Source: Talaromyces rugulosus
Taxonomy: Eukaryota; Ascomycota; Eurotiomycetes; Eurotiales; Trichocomaceae
Direction of reading: 5' to 3'
Length of the DNA stretch: 64,000 bases
Assembly: GCF_013368755.1 (NCBI RefSeq)
Contig: NC_049562.1
Span: 1,612,001 to 1,676,000 of the forward strand
Of this stretch, positions 45,601 to 58,406 are shown one piece after another (the stretch's first letter is position 1; the number at the start of each line of letters is the position of its first letter). A program made the position numbers and the translations under genes. The notes under the pieces were generated by a model, which had not been told where the DNA came from, did no database searches, and worked only from the letters and a program-made list of their open reading frames with translations.

Positions 45601-46507
45601 CATTGCATGCACAAAAACGTTCTAGAAGCCGTCAATTTCCAAAAACAGGTCCAGTTGCGAGGGGGCCGCGGTAAATCTACTTACGGCGCACGAATGGCAC
45701 GCGATTCTAAGCGGATCCGTAGCGAGCGTCAAAGTTAAGATCGGTGGATCATCTTGCTCAGCTCAGGCGGGATGATCCATGTGGCATAAAGCTGTTGAGT
45801 GATCGAGCTGAAAATGTTTCCACATAGCGGTCTGGGCAGACACAGATGGTACATTACAAAACTCGTTATGAAACAGGCCACATTGCAACGTCAACAAGAC
45901 TTCAGTCGCTTTTCCGGCCGTTTATGGTATGAGATGCGACTGGTTCAAAATTATGGAGTCGGTAATTTCCAAGACATTGGCACCGGCTAAATTTTTGGCA
46001 AACACTCGGAAAAAGAAAGAAAGAAAAGGCCTTGCTTCTGAATTTACCTATTCATTGAGTCAGAAAATAAGCGCAGGTTTGGGACTTGGTCAGCTCTACT
46101 CATTACCATTCAGGTATTCGGGCCCAGATTTAAAGCGCTGCATTATGAAATTGGTAATACGGCATACTGACTGGGGATAGATTTCAAAGCAACACATGGC
46201 GGCAATTATATACAGGGATTGGTGATTTCTAAGCGTATCGACCTGTCAGTGGCGTGAGTTCATGTGGAGGCGAGGTAAGCAACATTGAAGTTGATGAGAT
46301 GGTATCGGATTGTAGGCCAGTCATATTGTACAGGCAAAACAAATATCTAGAAACATTCGCGTAGTATACATATCATACAATGATAAGAAAAAAATAAAAT
46401 AAAAAGCGCCCCGCTATGCAACAAAAGTTGAACCCTATGTAACCTCCTCGCTGTGCTTTTAGTAATCCAAAAAAAAAAAAAAAAAAAAAGAACAGAAGAA
46501 ATAATAA
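42665..46507. other. Gene-poor region of 3.8 kb
   Basis: No ORF over about 110 codons and none with a recognisable family pattern. It contains a 32-bp near-perfect inverted repeat (44665-44696) and, at the right end, a 21-base poly(A) run (46469-46489) close to the bZIP stop. A Gln-rich stretch near 43216-43270 on the plus strand (EQLSAQLPEQQLQAQ) lies in a short frame without a plausible start. Promoters or decayed sequence are possible. Confidence 0.4.
44665..44696. repeat. Inverted repeat with 15-bp arms and a 2-bp centre
   Basis: The left arm 44665-44679 (TCCCCTGAGGATGTG) and right arm 44682-44696 are perfect reverse complements around CA. It could form a cruciform or hairpin, or bind a dimer. 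Confidence 0.85.
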
Positions 46508-47590
46508 TCAGTCGAAATTAATCAACGCCTCATTTCTTTGCCGCCGCCAGAAATTAGCTCTATCCCGCCACTCGGATGTGAGCAAGCCTGGCCATGCCTT
46601 GAGCACGTCTTCCGAGAACTCCCACGACATCTCGTTAAAGTAGTCCTGGCCCCAGATGGTCAGCTGGCCAAGATCCTCGGTCTCGTAGACAATGGCACAC
46701 GCCGCTGTCATCAAAAAGGCATTGGCAGTCTCGACGCCGGCCCGGATCAAGGTGTCACGCAACGTCGGCGACGGGATCAGGTCGATGTAGGCGTGATGAG
46801 GCGTCTGGAGCTGCAGCAGGGTTGGTCGCAGTGACGGTGGCAACGAGGGCCCCAGGGCTGCGAGTGTTGGCAGATGGCGCTGCGGGTGGCTCAGCACATT
46901 CATATTCAGCACAGCGGCCATGCGCTTGTGCAGGTCACGTCGCACAGTGGCGACGTCTTGAGGGAACAAGAGGCAGAAGGACGTATCCAGCTCGGATACA
47001 TTGGATGAGGTCGTCAGGTCGTGCACTCCAGTTGACGGGGCTTCTATCGTAGGCACCAGAACATCGCTGAGTGCCCTGTCGTAGCCGGCATGGCGGTGGT
47101 CTGAGAGATCCAGGACTGGAAACGGACTGTTGGACTGAGATGGCGGGCTTGATGTGACGGCCACCGAGGACGGTGCAGTAGATACCTGTCGCGAGGGAGA
47201 GGCAGAGAGTCGCAAGTTATCATTCTCACAGCGAAGCTCGTTGATCTCTTGACGTAGTCGCTCCAGCTCGTCGGTATTGTTAACCAGGCGTTCTTGCTCG
47301 GCGCGCTCCAAGTTTTTGAGATGCTCTTTCCGACGCAGGCCTGAAGGAAGGAATGTGTTAGTCAAAGACCATATTCCAAGTTTAGAAAAAAAGAAATCTT
47401 GATGTTGATTCCACTTACGGAACAAGCGCTGTGCATTCCTGTTATACTCCCTCTTCTTTTCCGCCTTGTTGGAATCTCCCGAGTCCGACATGGCATAGAA
47501 CATGGGCGAGGGCTCAAACTGGACAAGATCGAAATACATTGAATCTCTGTATTCTTCTTTTTCTTTTTGTTCCTTTTTCTGAACAAGCAT
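46508..47590 (-). CDS. bZIP transcription factor with DUF3425-type C-terminus
   Basis: Two exons, 47419-47590 and 46508-47340, give 334 residues from the first Met. Later Mets (MYFDLVQF, MSDSGDSN) are possible starts. Across the intron the basic region reads KKREYNRNAQRLFRLRRKEHLKNLE, quoted here in two parts as KKREYNRNAQRLFR and LRRKEHLKNLE. It has the fungal NxxAQxxFR signature, followed by leucine-zipper heptads (ELERLRQEINELRCENDNLR). The C-terminal half (FPQDVATVRRDLHKRMAAVL, AYIDLIPSPTLRDTLIRAG, SWEFSEDVLKAWPGLLTSEW) is the DUF3425 pattern of fungal bZIP proteins, whose known members act in stress or secondary-metabolite control. It is nuclear. Its targets are unknown, and no cluster lies immediately beside it. 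Confidence 0.88.
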   Translation of the reverse strand: MLVQKKEQKEKEEYRDSMYFDLVQFEPSPMFYAMSDSGDSNKAEKKREYNRNAQRLFRKWNQHQDFFFSKLGIWSLTNTFLPSGLRRKEHLKNLERAEQERLVNNTDELERLRQEINELRCENDNLRLSASPSRQVSTAPSSVAVTSSPPSQSNSPFPVLDLSDHRHAGYDRALSDVLVPTIEAPSTGVHDLTTSSNVSELDTSFCLLFPQDVATVRRDLHKRMAAVLNMNVLSHPQRHLPTLAALGPSLPPSLRPTLLQLQTPHHAYIDLIPSPTLRDTLIRAGVETANAFLMTAACAIVYETEDLGQLTIWGQDYFNEMSWEFSEDVLKAWPGLLTSEWRDRANFWRRQRNEALINFD

Positions 47591-50091
47591 TTAGAGACAG
47601 GCGATCCTTATTTATCAAGATAGGCATGAGAGACAGCCGCACAAGGAAGGGGGGGCGAAGGCGGTCTACTAATAAGCAAAGATGGAATCGTGACGCACGA
47701 CATCCAAACAGATCAGCTATACGCTAGGATGCATGCATCGATGCAGGGTGTACTCCGTACGATAGCCATGGAGAGGATCTGCATATGCGGCCGGGTTCAC
47801 TAATCGGTAAAAACCAACACGGGCGTAAAAAAGCTGGGCGACATCTCCGAAATGGCGCGGGGACGGGGACCACAGCTCCAGAAGGCCGGTTGATAATCCG
47901 AGTAAGACCCAATCAAAGGTTCTGTGAGGCAGATTCTCAGGGACGACTAATTAGCCTTGGTCTAAACTTTAGTTGTTGGTGGAACTTTGTACGAGAGGAA
48001 AAAAGGACACTAGTTGGGTTGGTCTATCAGCTCCCGGAATTCCTTAATTATTATTACTGCTTAGTTCCATCTTGGTCAGCAAAGGCAGCAAAGGGCTACT
48101 GCAGCCACCTTCTTCTTTAGTCATTCAGGGCTGATTTCATAAGGTGTGCAGTTACTAATGATCGCCTCCAAGTTTGGATGGAGGTCAACCTTAGGGCTGA
48201 CCGCGAGCCTACTCATTGGCCAGTTGGGGAAGAAAAGTGGTAAGAACGTTGTTGTACCGTACAACTGGCCCTATTATTATCAGAGTTGTGTGGCGATTAA
48301 AGAAAAAATAAATTCTACTTATAATCGTTGTTGCATCCTGCGTTGTCTGCAGTGTCCTCGCCCATTTTCCCAAAAAGGAAATAACAAGCTTTGAGACACT
48401 TGAATGTCTAATAACAACTGGTCTCATGATTCAATTTATTTAGCATTCAAGACCATTTAGCGGTGTCTCACCCTTTCGGCCTCTCTGTGTGTGGAGTTTC
48501 TAGAAACTATTCTAGGCGTTATTTTGTTGACCCGAGTCTTGATTATTGTTCTTCTGCGGCCGCACCGGTGGGGATTAAGGATCAGCGGGGGCTTAATTGA
48601 ACATAAAACGTTCTCTACGGCCGGTACGGACTACGGACTACGGAGCCGAAAAGAAAAAAAATGGGGCTAAGAAGTCTAAATAGTAAAAGGGCCGGAGGAA
48701 CGATTTTTTTGGGGGTCACGATCAAAAGTCGATCAAGTGACAACTGTGTGAGTCTGTGACAGGTTGTATTTTGCATGCAGCTGAGTCATGTCCCCATCCC
48801 AACAGGGCAATGCCCCGAGGCGTACGACGTACGACGTGGTTATTGATGCTTTGGCCAGGGGCTTGTTTAATGACAGCCTGGCTTTACCACTCTGAGGAAC
48901 ATTAAAATGGGCGGAATGGGTCTTTTTTTTCCCCCTCGGTAGCTTTTTTTTTTTCGGACCCAGAAAGAAAAGACCGCAGTCTGAATGCATACTAGTGCCA
49001 GATGCTTGTTTTGCAATGAGCCTGATTCGTGAATTGCTGTAGCTGTAAATTGTGTGATTGGCATACTCGGTATATTAATTCTTCAATTACATGCATCAAT
49101 TGGTCATAGTTTTTATTCGCTCAACTGGCCGACGTCTATCTCGATACGTCAACTGGTACTTAATCAGAGTCAACCGCGGAAAACCCCAACGCCAAACTTT
49201 AATTTTATTTATAGACCGAAGAAACGAAGAGAACAAAAGGAAAAAGACCCCTATTTCTTCAAACATACATAAGTTATGTCGTCATATAGTCAGGCGTACA
49301 TGTACAATGCTACGGAGTTCCGTTGTATCAATCCCGAGCAATAGTGGCAAACGAGCCGCAGAGCACTTTATTCAATGTTGGCTTGGCATGTTAGTTAACG
49401 GCTCGTCTGACTCTAGATAGGACATTCGATTCTTTCGTAGGTTGAAGAACCCACGTGGTTGGTTATTCGTGAGAGGTTAATGAATGCTGAATCCTACTGG
49501 GGGCTAGCTCGGATCAACAGATCCGTCATTATTACTGATTGAATCTAAGAAAAAAACTAAAATCGCTGCCGCGTGGCCGTCACTTGCACTATATATGCAC
49601 GATGTTTCTAAATACAACTCCAGAGTTGCAGTTTATGCATTCCAGATCGACGATGGATACTAACTAACCTTTCCAGGTTCCCATGGCAGGAGAAGACTAC
49701 TGGTCAAAGGGTACATACCCCCCACGTTATCAACGGCCATGTACGGAGAAGTAGTTGTGATCCCCGAAGAACGCCGACACAGCCTAAATGTTGGCCCATG
49801 CTGTTCGGTCCAACTAATCCAACCTTGGTCAGGGTTCGTATTGCCATATCCGGTATGCCGGTGTTCCAACTTCCTGTTGGCGTGTCTTAGGGCAGTAAGG
49901 GCCAGAAATCCTCCTGCTCATGTCGAGTCGATGTATTCATCCGGCGTCCAGGTTTTTGTGTCGGATTTTCTGTTCTTGTGTGGTCTCCAGGTGGCAGCAC
50001 CACCCAGCGTTCCGTCTTTGAAAACGGACGTGCGCGTAAGGAATCTTTGCTGGACAATAATATAGTCTATCCAACCACATAGTCTTGCCGT
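47591..50091. other. Gene-poor region of 2.5 kb
   Basis: bZIP promoter on the left and Gle1 3' region on the right. No supported gene; short T runs near 48925-48955. Confidence 0.4.
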
Positions 50092-51720
50092 CTAAAAAAC
50101 AATACTTTTCTCCGTAGCATAAAGCCCCTTCAGAACCTTGAGCTGGCCAATGGCTCCACTTTGTTTTCTCGTAACGTGATTCGGAATGTTGACAATTGCA
50201 GTGCGCAAAAGAGCCATGCCAGCCTGACCCCAAAAGCCAATAATCCGTTCAGCCGAGAAACGCAACATGGAGAAGAGGATGTAGAAGTGAGTGTCTTGGA
50301 GCTCATCAGGGGCAATGAAAACAATCTTGGCGACCGTACGCCAGAATATATGGTTTGGAAATGGGTTCTTGCGGGTTGTTTTCCCAAAATTGCGTAGCGT
50401 GACAGCTGCAAAGCCGCTCCCCAGCCCAACCATGCGTTGACGATGCTCCATTTCGTCAACAAATGGGCCGCCAGACTCTGTCCTTTTCCACCCAAGGGCT
50501 ATCCTACCAGCCTCTGTGTTTTCGTTCCCGTAGAATCCCCATAGAGCTGGACAGGCGGCGCGGTATTTGGCCCAGAAGATGTCTGAAAACGCGTGTCCCC
50601 GGAAAGAGTACTGTTCAGCCGAAAAAATCTGAGCGACAACAACACCCACTGGCTCTGCATATTCGAGTTTGACGCCAGCTTCATTGATGAGCTGGGAAAC
50701 AACAGCCTTGGTGAAGATGTTCAGCAAGTATATGAAAACTGCCGACCCCTTGGCATCTTCTTCGGACAAGCTGGCAAATTCCTCGGGTGGCTGGACAAAG
50801 AAGCGGCGAACATCGCAAGGCATCGGGATCATTTGAGCTTTGCGAAGAATTTCGCGGATTTCGTTCACCTATCGTCGAGTAAGCAATATTCAAAAAAAAA
50901 CGTACAGAGTCGGCCGAAGAAAACATACTTGGCCTTTATTAGCAATGGCACCTTGGCCCTCTCTCAACTGTCCAATGCATTTAATAATGGCGCGACGGTG
51001 GTCTCCTATCGTGTTCTTGAGCGTCTGGTCTTTCTTTCCTTCTGCTACAACATATTTGCGCAGTTCCTTCAAGTACTTGTGCAGTTCTAGATATTGTTCG
51101 TGTTCTTTAATCTCTTGTTCCGTGTTTATGTTGGCTCCCAGGGTTTGGCGTTGCTTCTCTGTTTCCTCGGCTTTTTGTAAATCTGCTTGACGCTGACGCT
51201 CCTTCTCTTCGGCTTCTTGCCGTTCTCGGACAGCCTTGTCCTCCTCGGCGGCTTTGCGTGCCTTGGCTTCTGCTTCTGCGGTTAGACGACGTTTCTCTTC
51301 TTCTTGAGCACGCTGCTCTGCTTCTCGACGAGCTTCTTCCTGACGTTTCCTTTCGGCTTCTTCGCGTTCTATTCGCTCACGCTCGAGTCGTTCTTGTTCT
51401 GCTTTGCGGCGGCGCTCTTCCTCTTCTTTTCGACGGCGTTTTTCTTCCTCCTCTCGAAGATGGTCCTGGAGAACGACCTCGGCTTCCCGACGATGCTCAT
51501 CATAGTAGTCGTATGCCTTGTCGATGGCGGCGTAATAGACCTCTTGGTGATTGCGATCAATCTCGTCTTGCTCTGCGGTAAAGGACTGCGTACGGTAGTC
51601 ATATACTCGCTTGAGGTCCTCGTGGTGCAACCGTATGGCTTGGAGATCTTTGGTGAGGTCGTGAATAAGCTGTCTAGACGGACTGTCTGTCGGCTTTCCA
51701 AGGCTTCTTCTGCCGACCAT
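50092..51720 (-). CDS. gle1: Gle1 mRNA export mediator
   Basis: Two exons, 50929-51720 and 50092-50868, encode 522 residues. The start is ATG at 51720 (MVGRRSLGKP), since the sequence before it in frame lacks family character. The N-terminal half is a very long charged coiled coil (REEEEKRRRKEEEERRRKAE and more). The C-terminal half is the GLE1 domain: QLREGQGAIANKGQVNEIRE across the intron, then SAVFIYLLNIFTKAVVSQLI, EAGVKLEYAEPVGVVVAQIF, WAKYRAACPALWGFYG, GWKRTESGGPF and a final helical bundle. Gle1 with inositol hexakisphosphate activates the DEAD-box ATPase Dbp5 at the cytoplasmic face of the nuclear pore. Essential in yeast. No anomaly seen. Confidence 0.93.
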
Positions 51721-54120
51721 TGTGGCTAATGTGCAAAAATAACTCGGAAATAATTCGCGAGTACCGACCAGCAGCAAAAAGGGGGGTAAGGCGATATCGC
51801 CGTTAAGTTTAACTGTTTCCAAGTTCGACCGTAGACAGACAGAAAGGCCGAGAACAGGTGGGCGGATGTGATCAAAGGATCAGGCTGCGCGAAACGACGA
51901 GCAAATTCGAGCCGAATGCCGCCAGGCTTCTCCGCTCCAAGCCAGCAAACCTGTCGGCAGGAAAATCGTGGTTGTGCTAGTGATATTTCAACTGCGCCTT
52001 GGGGCTACAGAAGCGCTTGAAGTGCACTTTGAACGCCTGGTATGCTGCGACTTCATGCCAATACCATTACTTTAGATTATTCTTTCAGCGAAAATGACGT
52101 GTATCCTAGGCGAGGGAATAAGAGATGACGCAAATATCGGGTATTTCAGTAGCAGAACATTCGGACAGTCAATGTCTTTGAGCACAATGGTGCGGCGGAT
52201 TTCTCGTTGTGGGCGTTTGCGAGGGTATCTAAGATGGGTATCTAAGATGGATGCTGCAAGGTCTCTCGTTAGCGGACTCAAATTGCGCGCCTTGACGGGG
52301 TGTCATACCGACCTAGGGGCGTTTCAAGGGCCAATTGTACAAGAACTAGGCCATGGATGTAGCGAAGAAAGAGTGTCCAAGGCGTGGTATGGGAGGTTGT
52401 TGGGGCTTGAAAGCGGCCGCGGAAAGCGCGTTGGCTACTTCTCGCTGTGATTGGCGGGCTGGACCCACTATCAGATCATCTATCAAGCTGTATACAATTA
52501 GTACTACGTATAAGTAGTAGTAGTTTACAATCAAGGGGGGTAAGTGATTCTGTAATTATTTTCAGACAGCAGACAGCTGTATTTTACTACCCTATATACA
52601 CAACTAACTACGAACCAACTACGAAATGGTAAAGGCTAACTACCTTGTCCAAACTCACCGCTCGGTGCCCATTATTGACGCACAGGAGACAATCCGCAAT
52701 TGTTGAGGGATCTTCTTTGTTTTTTGTCCCAAAATTGACATGTTTAGCCCACCAATTGTATTTTTGGTCTGCCCCTGAGACCCTTTCTTTTTGTCTGTCA
52801 TGGCCAAAAAGACACAAAACAGATATACCCAAACGCCAAGCCCGCCAAGCAGCCCGCTAAACGGCTTATGTAAGCGGAATGGCGGGCTCTGGTTGGCGGG
52901 CAGGACTGCCCCCCTCGTTAGTGAAGTCTCCCCCGGGGCAACCGCCATCATCACCATCGTCATCGCTGTCGTTCCCTCCCGGCAGCCTGCGACACTAAGC
53001 ACTCATTCACCAATTGCCCTCTTTCCCTGCTAGTTAAACTCCCTCTCCTCTTCCCTCTCCCTCCATCTTTATTCCCCCCTCCTCCTCCTCCTCCTCCCCC
53101 TTGCCATCGTGCATCTCGCCTTCCTTCATCCATCATTCATTTTTGATCTGTCTTCCGCTTGTCAGAGTAAAATAGTAGGTTGTCGTTCTCTCCAGAACTC
53201 CCGTGAAACTCTCTTTGCGGTTCCGCTTGGTGCCGTGCCCGCCCCGATTTGGAAAAGGCCAGCAGCTCCTCCACTCCACCGCGCTCCCTCTCTCTCTCTC
53301 GACTCGACTCGACTCGACTCCCTCCCTAAATATTCAAGCAAACACGAGCTCTCAATCGGGCGGCCATCAGTCTCTGTGTCTGCGGGAGCCTCCTCCGTCT
53401 CGGCTTCTCTGACTCGTTGTTTTACGGCTGCGCTGTCCATCGTGCGCTAAGCTATACCCGCACGGCTATCACTTCCCTCCGCACATTCGATCCTTCCCTC
53501 AGACCAGCGATCTCCCAGCAGCTTCATCCCCTCTTTCCGAGCGACAGATCGAACAACCGCCTCGCCTAGGCCGGACGTCCCCCCTCGAGTTCTGGTCCGT
53601 CGCCTCTCTTTTTCCACCGCCAGCGCCTGTCGTCCATCCAACTCCGCTGTCAACCTACGACTGCATACACTGTCCTGTACCCTCCCTGCGCGAACAGTAT
53701 CCGTGGCTTTGTCAATTCGCTTCAGTCATCCCGGCCAAATTACAGAATCGCTGCTCACATCCTCGTCAGTTATCTGGAAACAGCTCACAACTGTCCGACT
53801 ATCGTTTGCCACAGTAAGACAGCTCGCGTTTCCCCTGCTTGGCCCCTTAAACTGCCCATTCGACTGCCCCACTCTGTTGGTCCTGTTGTTGTCTCGGCAT
53901 CGTGTCATCATCCCATCTCGCAAACATACACTCCCTTCTTTCGCATACGGTCGATTAATTACCTGGTGGTATGCTCGGCTGATCTGATTATCCTAGGTCG
54001 ATTACACTGGCCACCGTTGCCGTCGTGTGTGACAGTTCCAACTACCGTCAGCCCAATCCCGACTCGGGAATCTATACAACCTCGTCAACGAGGCAACATT
54101 TTATAATTTGATCCATACAA
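51721..54120. other. Gle1 and ssd1 promoters and a probable long ssd1 leader
   Basis: 2.4 kb between divergent genes. The right 1.1 kb is strongly pyrimidine-rich on the plus strand (CT blocks at 53040-53100 and 53285-53300), with a (GACTC)4 array at 53301-53320, as often seen in leaders of highly expressed fungal genes. Several short upstream ORFs occur. No independent gene was supported. Confidence 0.45.
53301..53320 (+). repeat. (GACTC)4 pentanucleotide array
   Basis: Four perfect GACTC units directly after a CT dinucleotide run, inside the likely ssd1 promoter or leader. Confidence 0.85.
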
Positions 54121-57100
54121 ATGGAACAACAAGGCCAATCCGGGGTCCCCGGCCCTGCCGGTCGCCGGCTCCATATAGCTCATCGGAGAAGTCCATCTGA
54201 GCTCACTCCTTTAATGAGTACGCAACTTCTCCCCCTTCACCTGCCGGATGTCACTAACCAACCGGGCTCATCTAGTGGAACAACTGGCGATCCAACAGCA
54301 GATCGAGCTGCTTCAGCAGCAGCAACAACAAATTGCTGCAACCCATCAGCAATACGTCAACATGGGGCTCCTACAACCCCAGCAACCCATGGGCCAGGTT
54401 CCTGGATATTCTCCCAACATGCAAGGACAGGGGTCAATGTCCGGCGTTTCTCCCCAGGTTAACGCTTTCCAATTTCCTATGCAGCAACAACAAATGGGTG
54501 GTGCCATGAACAATGGTCACTCTCACCGTCGTAACCAGTCTGCCCTTCCGGGCATGGGCATGGGCCCTCCCCCGGCCCCCTCCTCCGGCGCTTCTGGGTC
54601 GGCATTTGCAGATATCCATCAAGGGAACCAAAATCGCGAGAATAACGCACCTTCTCGAGGACGAGGTGCCCCAGCCGGTGGTGGCCATCAACGCCGTCAC
54701 TCCTTGGCCCTGCCCGAGGCGAAGAAAGCCGCCGAACTAGCGCAGCAGAAACGAGCCACCGCTGGTTTTCAGTTCCCCGCTCCAAGCCCAAGCCCCGGAG
54801 GGTCCGGTAGCCCTGCCGACTCCACGCCCCCAGATGACAAGCCAAAGACGCCGCAAGGACTCGGTTTACAGCGTGCAGGAGGGAGCTTTCGTGGTGGCGC
54901 TCATGGAAGAAGTCAATCTATGGCCGTTGGCAGAGGTGCTGCTGGCTTCCAGTTTCCCATTCCAGAGAGCGCGCAGGCCGAACCACCCAAGCGTGGTCAC
55001 GGCCGATCACAATCAAGAAACTTTGATGGCAATTGGAGACAGCCAAATAATAATAACAACAACAACCAAGACCAGCAAAAGTCCCACCAGGGCAATCAAC
55101 AACATGGCGGCGGTGGCTTCCAGCCTGGCCATCGTTCTCGAGGGTCGATGAATCAGTCAATTGGTCAATTTCAGTATCCCAATCAACCCCAACTTATCCA
55201 GCTACCCCAAGGCCAGGTCGTTATGGCGCCCCAAATGTTCAACGGCCAGCAACTCAACCCTCTTCAACTCGCTCAGCTTCAGGCCATGCAGCAAAATGGC
55301 CAGATGAACGGCTCAATTGGTCTTCAAGCAAGCCAACATGCACCTCAGCAACTCTCTGCTCAGCAGCAGCAGCAGCAACGGAAGACCCTCTTTACCCCTT
55401 ATCTTCCCCAGGCTAACCTACCTGCCTTACTGAGCAACGGACAATTGGTTTCTGGCATACTGCGTGTGAACAAAAAGAACCGTTCAGACGCCTACGTCAC
55501 TTGTGCAGAACTTGATGCGGATATTTTCATTTGTGGTAGCAAAGACCGCAATCGCGCTCTCGAGGGCGACTTCGTCGCCATCGAGCTGTTGGATGTCGAT
55601 GAAGTCTGGACTCAGAAACGTGAAAAGGAAGAGAAGAAGAAACGAAAGGACATCACCGATACGAGATCAGGTGACAAAGTTTCTCGATCTGATTCCGGCG
55701 CAAACGGTGATAACCAGCAAGTTGGCCCTGATGGCAGCATTCGACGCCGTGGTAGTCTGCGTCAGCGTCCTACTCAAAAGAAAAACGACGATGTGGAAGT
55801 CGAAGGCCAAAGTCTTCTACTTGTTGAGGAAGACGAAATCAGTGATGAGCAGAAACCTTTGTATGCGGGCCACGTTGTTGCCGTTATTGAACGAGTTGCC
55901 GGTCAAATGTTCTCTGGTACCCTTGGCCTTCTCCGCCCAAGTAGCCAAGCGACAAAGGAGAAGCAAGAAGCCGAACGTGCCGCCCGAGATGGTGGTCATG
56001 GTCGACAGTCCGACCGTCATCAAGACAAACCCAAGATTGTATGGTTTAAACCTACCGACAAGCGTGTTCCTTTGATCGCCATTCCCACTGAACAAGCACC
56101 TCGCGATTTTGTCGAGAAACACCAAGACTACGCCAACCGTATTTTTGTCGCCTGTATCAAGCGGTGGCCTATCACCTCGCTCCATCCTTTCGGTACATTG
56201 GTGGAACAGCTTGGTGAGATGGGTGACTTGAAGGTCGAAACTGATGCTCTTCTCCGTGACAACAATTTTGCGGCTGATGAGTTCTCCGAAGCCGTGTTGA
56301 AGAATGTCGGCTGGGAGGACTGGACCACTACTTCTGAGGGTGATGCCCTGTTTGCATCCCGTCGTGACTTCCGGGACGAGAAGACCTTTACCATCCACCC
56401 TACGGGCACCAGGGAGCTGGCCGATGCGTTCCACATGAAGAAACTGGCCGATGGCAAGATTGAAATCGGTATCCATGTAGTTGACATTGCGCACTTTGTC
56501 AAGCAGAACTCTCTCGTGGACCGTGAAGCGAAGAAGAGAGGTACCGGTGTTTATCTGATGAACCGAGTTGTCAACATGCTACCATCTCGTTTGTCAACCG
56601 ATGTTTGCTCGTTGCTTCCTGGTCAGGAGCGTTTAGTCGTCAGCGTTGTCTTCCAGGTGGACCCTTCGACTGGTGCCGTGGATGATAACGTCTGGATTGG
56701 AAAGGGAGTTATCAAGAGCTCTGGGAAGCTGACCTATGATGATGTGGATGCCACTCTCAATGGAAACTCTGATCTTCCGTTGGAAGGGGCAACTGCTGAT
56801 GAAATCCGTCTTTTGGGGGTGAGTAGCTCTTTTGGGCACATCAAAAAAACGATACACTAACAAATTTCTTTACAGTCCATCACAACCAAGTTCAAGGAAG
56901 CCAGATATGGCAACCGGGCGACCAACATCCCATCGCTTCGCCTTCTCTACCAGCTTGATGACGAAAACATGCCGGTTGAGCACAATATATTCGACTCTTC
57001 CCCAACTCATGAATTGATCGAAGAGCTCAGCCACAAGGCCAACTTCTTCGTCGCACGCAAGGTCTACGCAGCGATGCCTGATAAGGCATTCCTTCGACGC

Positions 57101-58406
57101 CAAGCTGTTCCCAACTCTCGCCGACTTCAAAGCTTTGTTGACAGAATGAACAGACTTGGCTTTGATATCGACCCTACCAGCAGCGGGTCCCTGCAAGCCA
57201 GTCTTTTCAAGATCCAGGATCTCGATCTCCGCAAGGTACGAAAGACGATATCAACAACGCCTAGTAACTTCTTACTAATTATTATTTATAGGGTATGGAA
57301 ACTGTCTTGGTCAAAGCAATGCAACGCGCCAAGTACTTTGTTGCCGGTAACTTGACCGAGGAACAACGCCAGCACTATGCGCTCAACCTGCCTGTCTATG
57401 CGCACTTCACAAACCCTACTCGACGCTACGCCGATATCCTTGTTCATCGTCAACTCGATTCCATTTTGTCAGAAGGCGCCATTGAATTCTCCGAAGATGT
57501 CGAGACCTTGACGAAGACGGCCGAGCAGTGCAACAACAAGAAGGACTCTGCTCACAACGCTCAAGAACAGAGTGTTCACATTGAATCCTGCCGTGTTATG
57601 GACAAAAAGAGACAAGAACTTGGCGGTGATCTTATCAGCGAGGGTATTGTGCTCTGTGTATACGAGTCGGCCTTTGATGTTCTTCTCCCTGAATTCGGCT
57701 TCGAAAAGCGTGTTCACTGTGATCAGCTTCCTTTGAAGAAGGCAGAATTCCGCAAAGAAACTCGTGTTCTTGAATTGTACTGGGAGAAGGGTGTGCCTTC
57801 TTCTGCTTACATTCCCGAAGACGAACGCCCGAACGCAAGCAGCTCAAGAGCAGCTCATGCTGCCGCTGCTGCACAACAGGCGGAGGCAGCTCGCGAACGC
57901 GCCAGAGAACGGGAAGAGGCTCAGCGGAAGCAGACGGAGACCGGGACTATGTCTACCGACGACGTTGACGCTCTGTTCGACGACGACGATGATATGTCGG
58001 AAGTCACCGAAATGGCCGCTGGCGTTTCGCTCAATTCTTCGGCCGATCGAACAACCCACAGCATGCCTCCTTCACCTACACGAAACGGCCATCCCGACCA
58101 GGCTCCACACCGCACCCGCTCCGATCCTAAGATTACAGTGAGCACTAGCGACACCCCAGAGGCGAAGATGACGAACAAGGAGAAATACCTTGATCTTTTC
58201 AAGCTTCGTGAAGAAAACGGGGAGTACATTCAGGATGTTACCGAAATGACTCGTGTCCCTATTATCCTTAAGACCGACTTGAGCAAGAGTCCACCGTAAG
58301 TCTTTTTTTTTCTTTTTTTTTGCCCGCTCGCTAAACCTGCCAATCTTGATGCTAACTACCATTTAGTTGCTTGACAATCCGTTCTGTCAACCCTTATGCT
58401 CTTTAA
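54121..58406 (+). CDS. ssd1: Ssd1 RNA-binding translational repressor (inactive RNase II family)
   Basis: Five exons, 54121-54217, 54276-56818, 56876-57235, 57292-58295 and 58367-58406, encode 1,347 residues. The model begins MEQQGQSGVPG and ends SPPCLTIRSVNPYAL, both typical. The N-terminus (about 1-430) is disordered, Gln/Asn/Gly-rich, with repeated HSHRRNQS/RGRSQS-type sites suited to NDR-kinase phosphorylation. Cold-shock modules follow (GILRVNKKNRSDAYVTC, RALEGDFVAIELLDVD), then the RNB domain. In RNB the catalytic Asp motif is lost: HPTGTRELADAFH replaces the active DPxxxxDxDDA form. It is thus an RNA-binding protein that represses cell-wall and polarity mRNAs, not a nuclease. Cytoplasmic, P-body associated in yeast. 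Confidence 0.95.
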
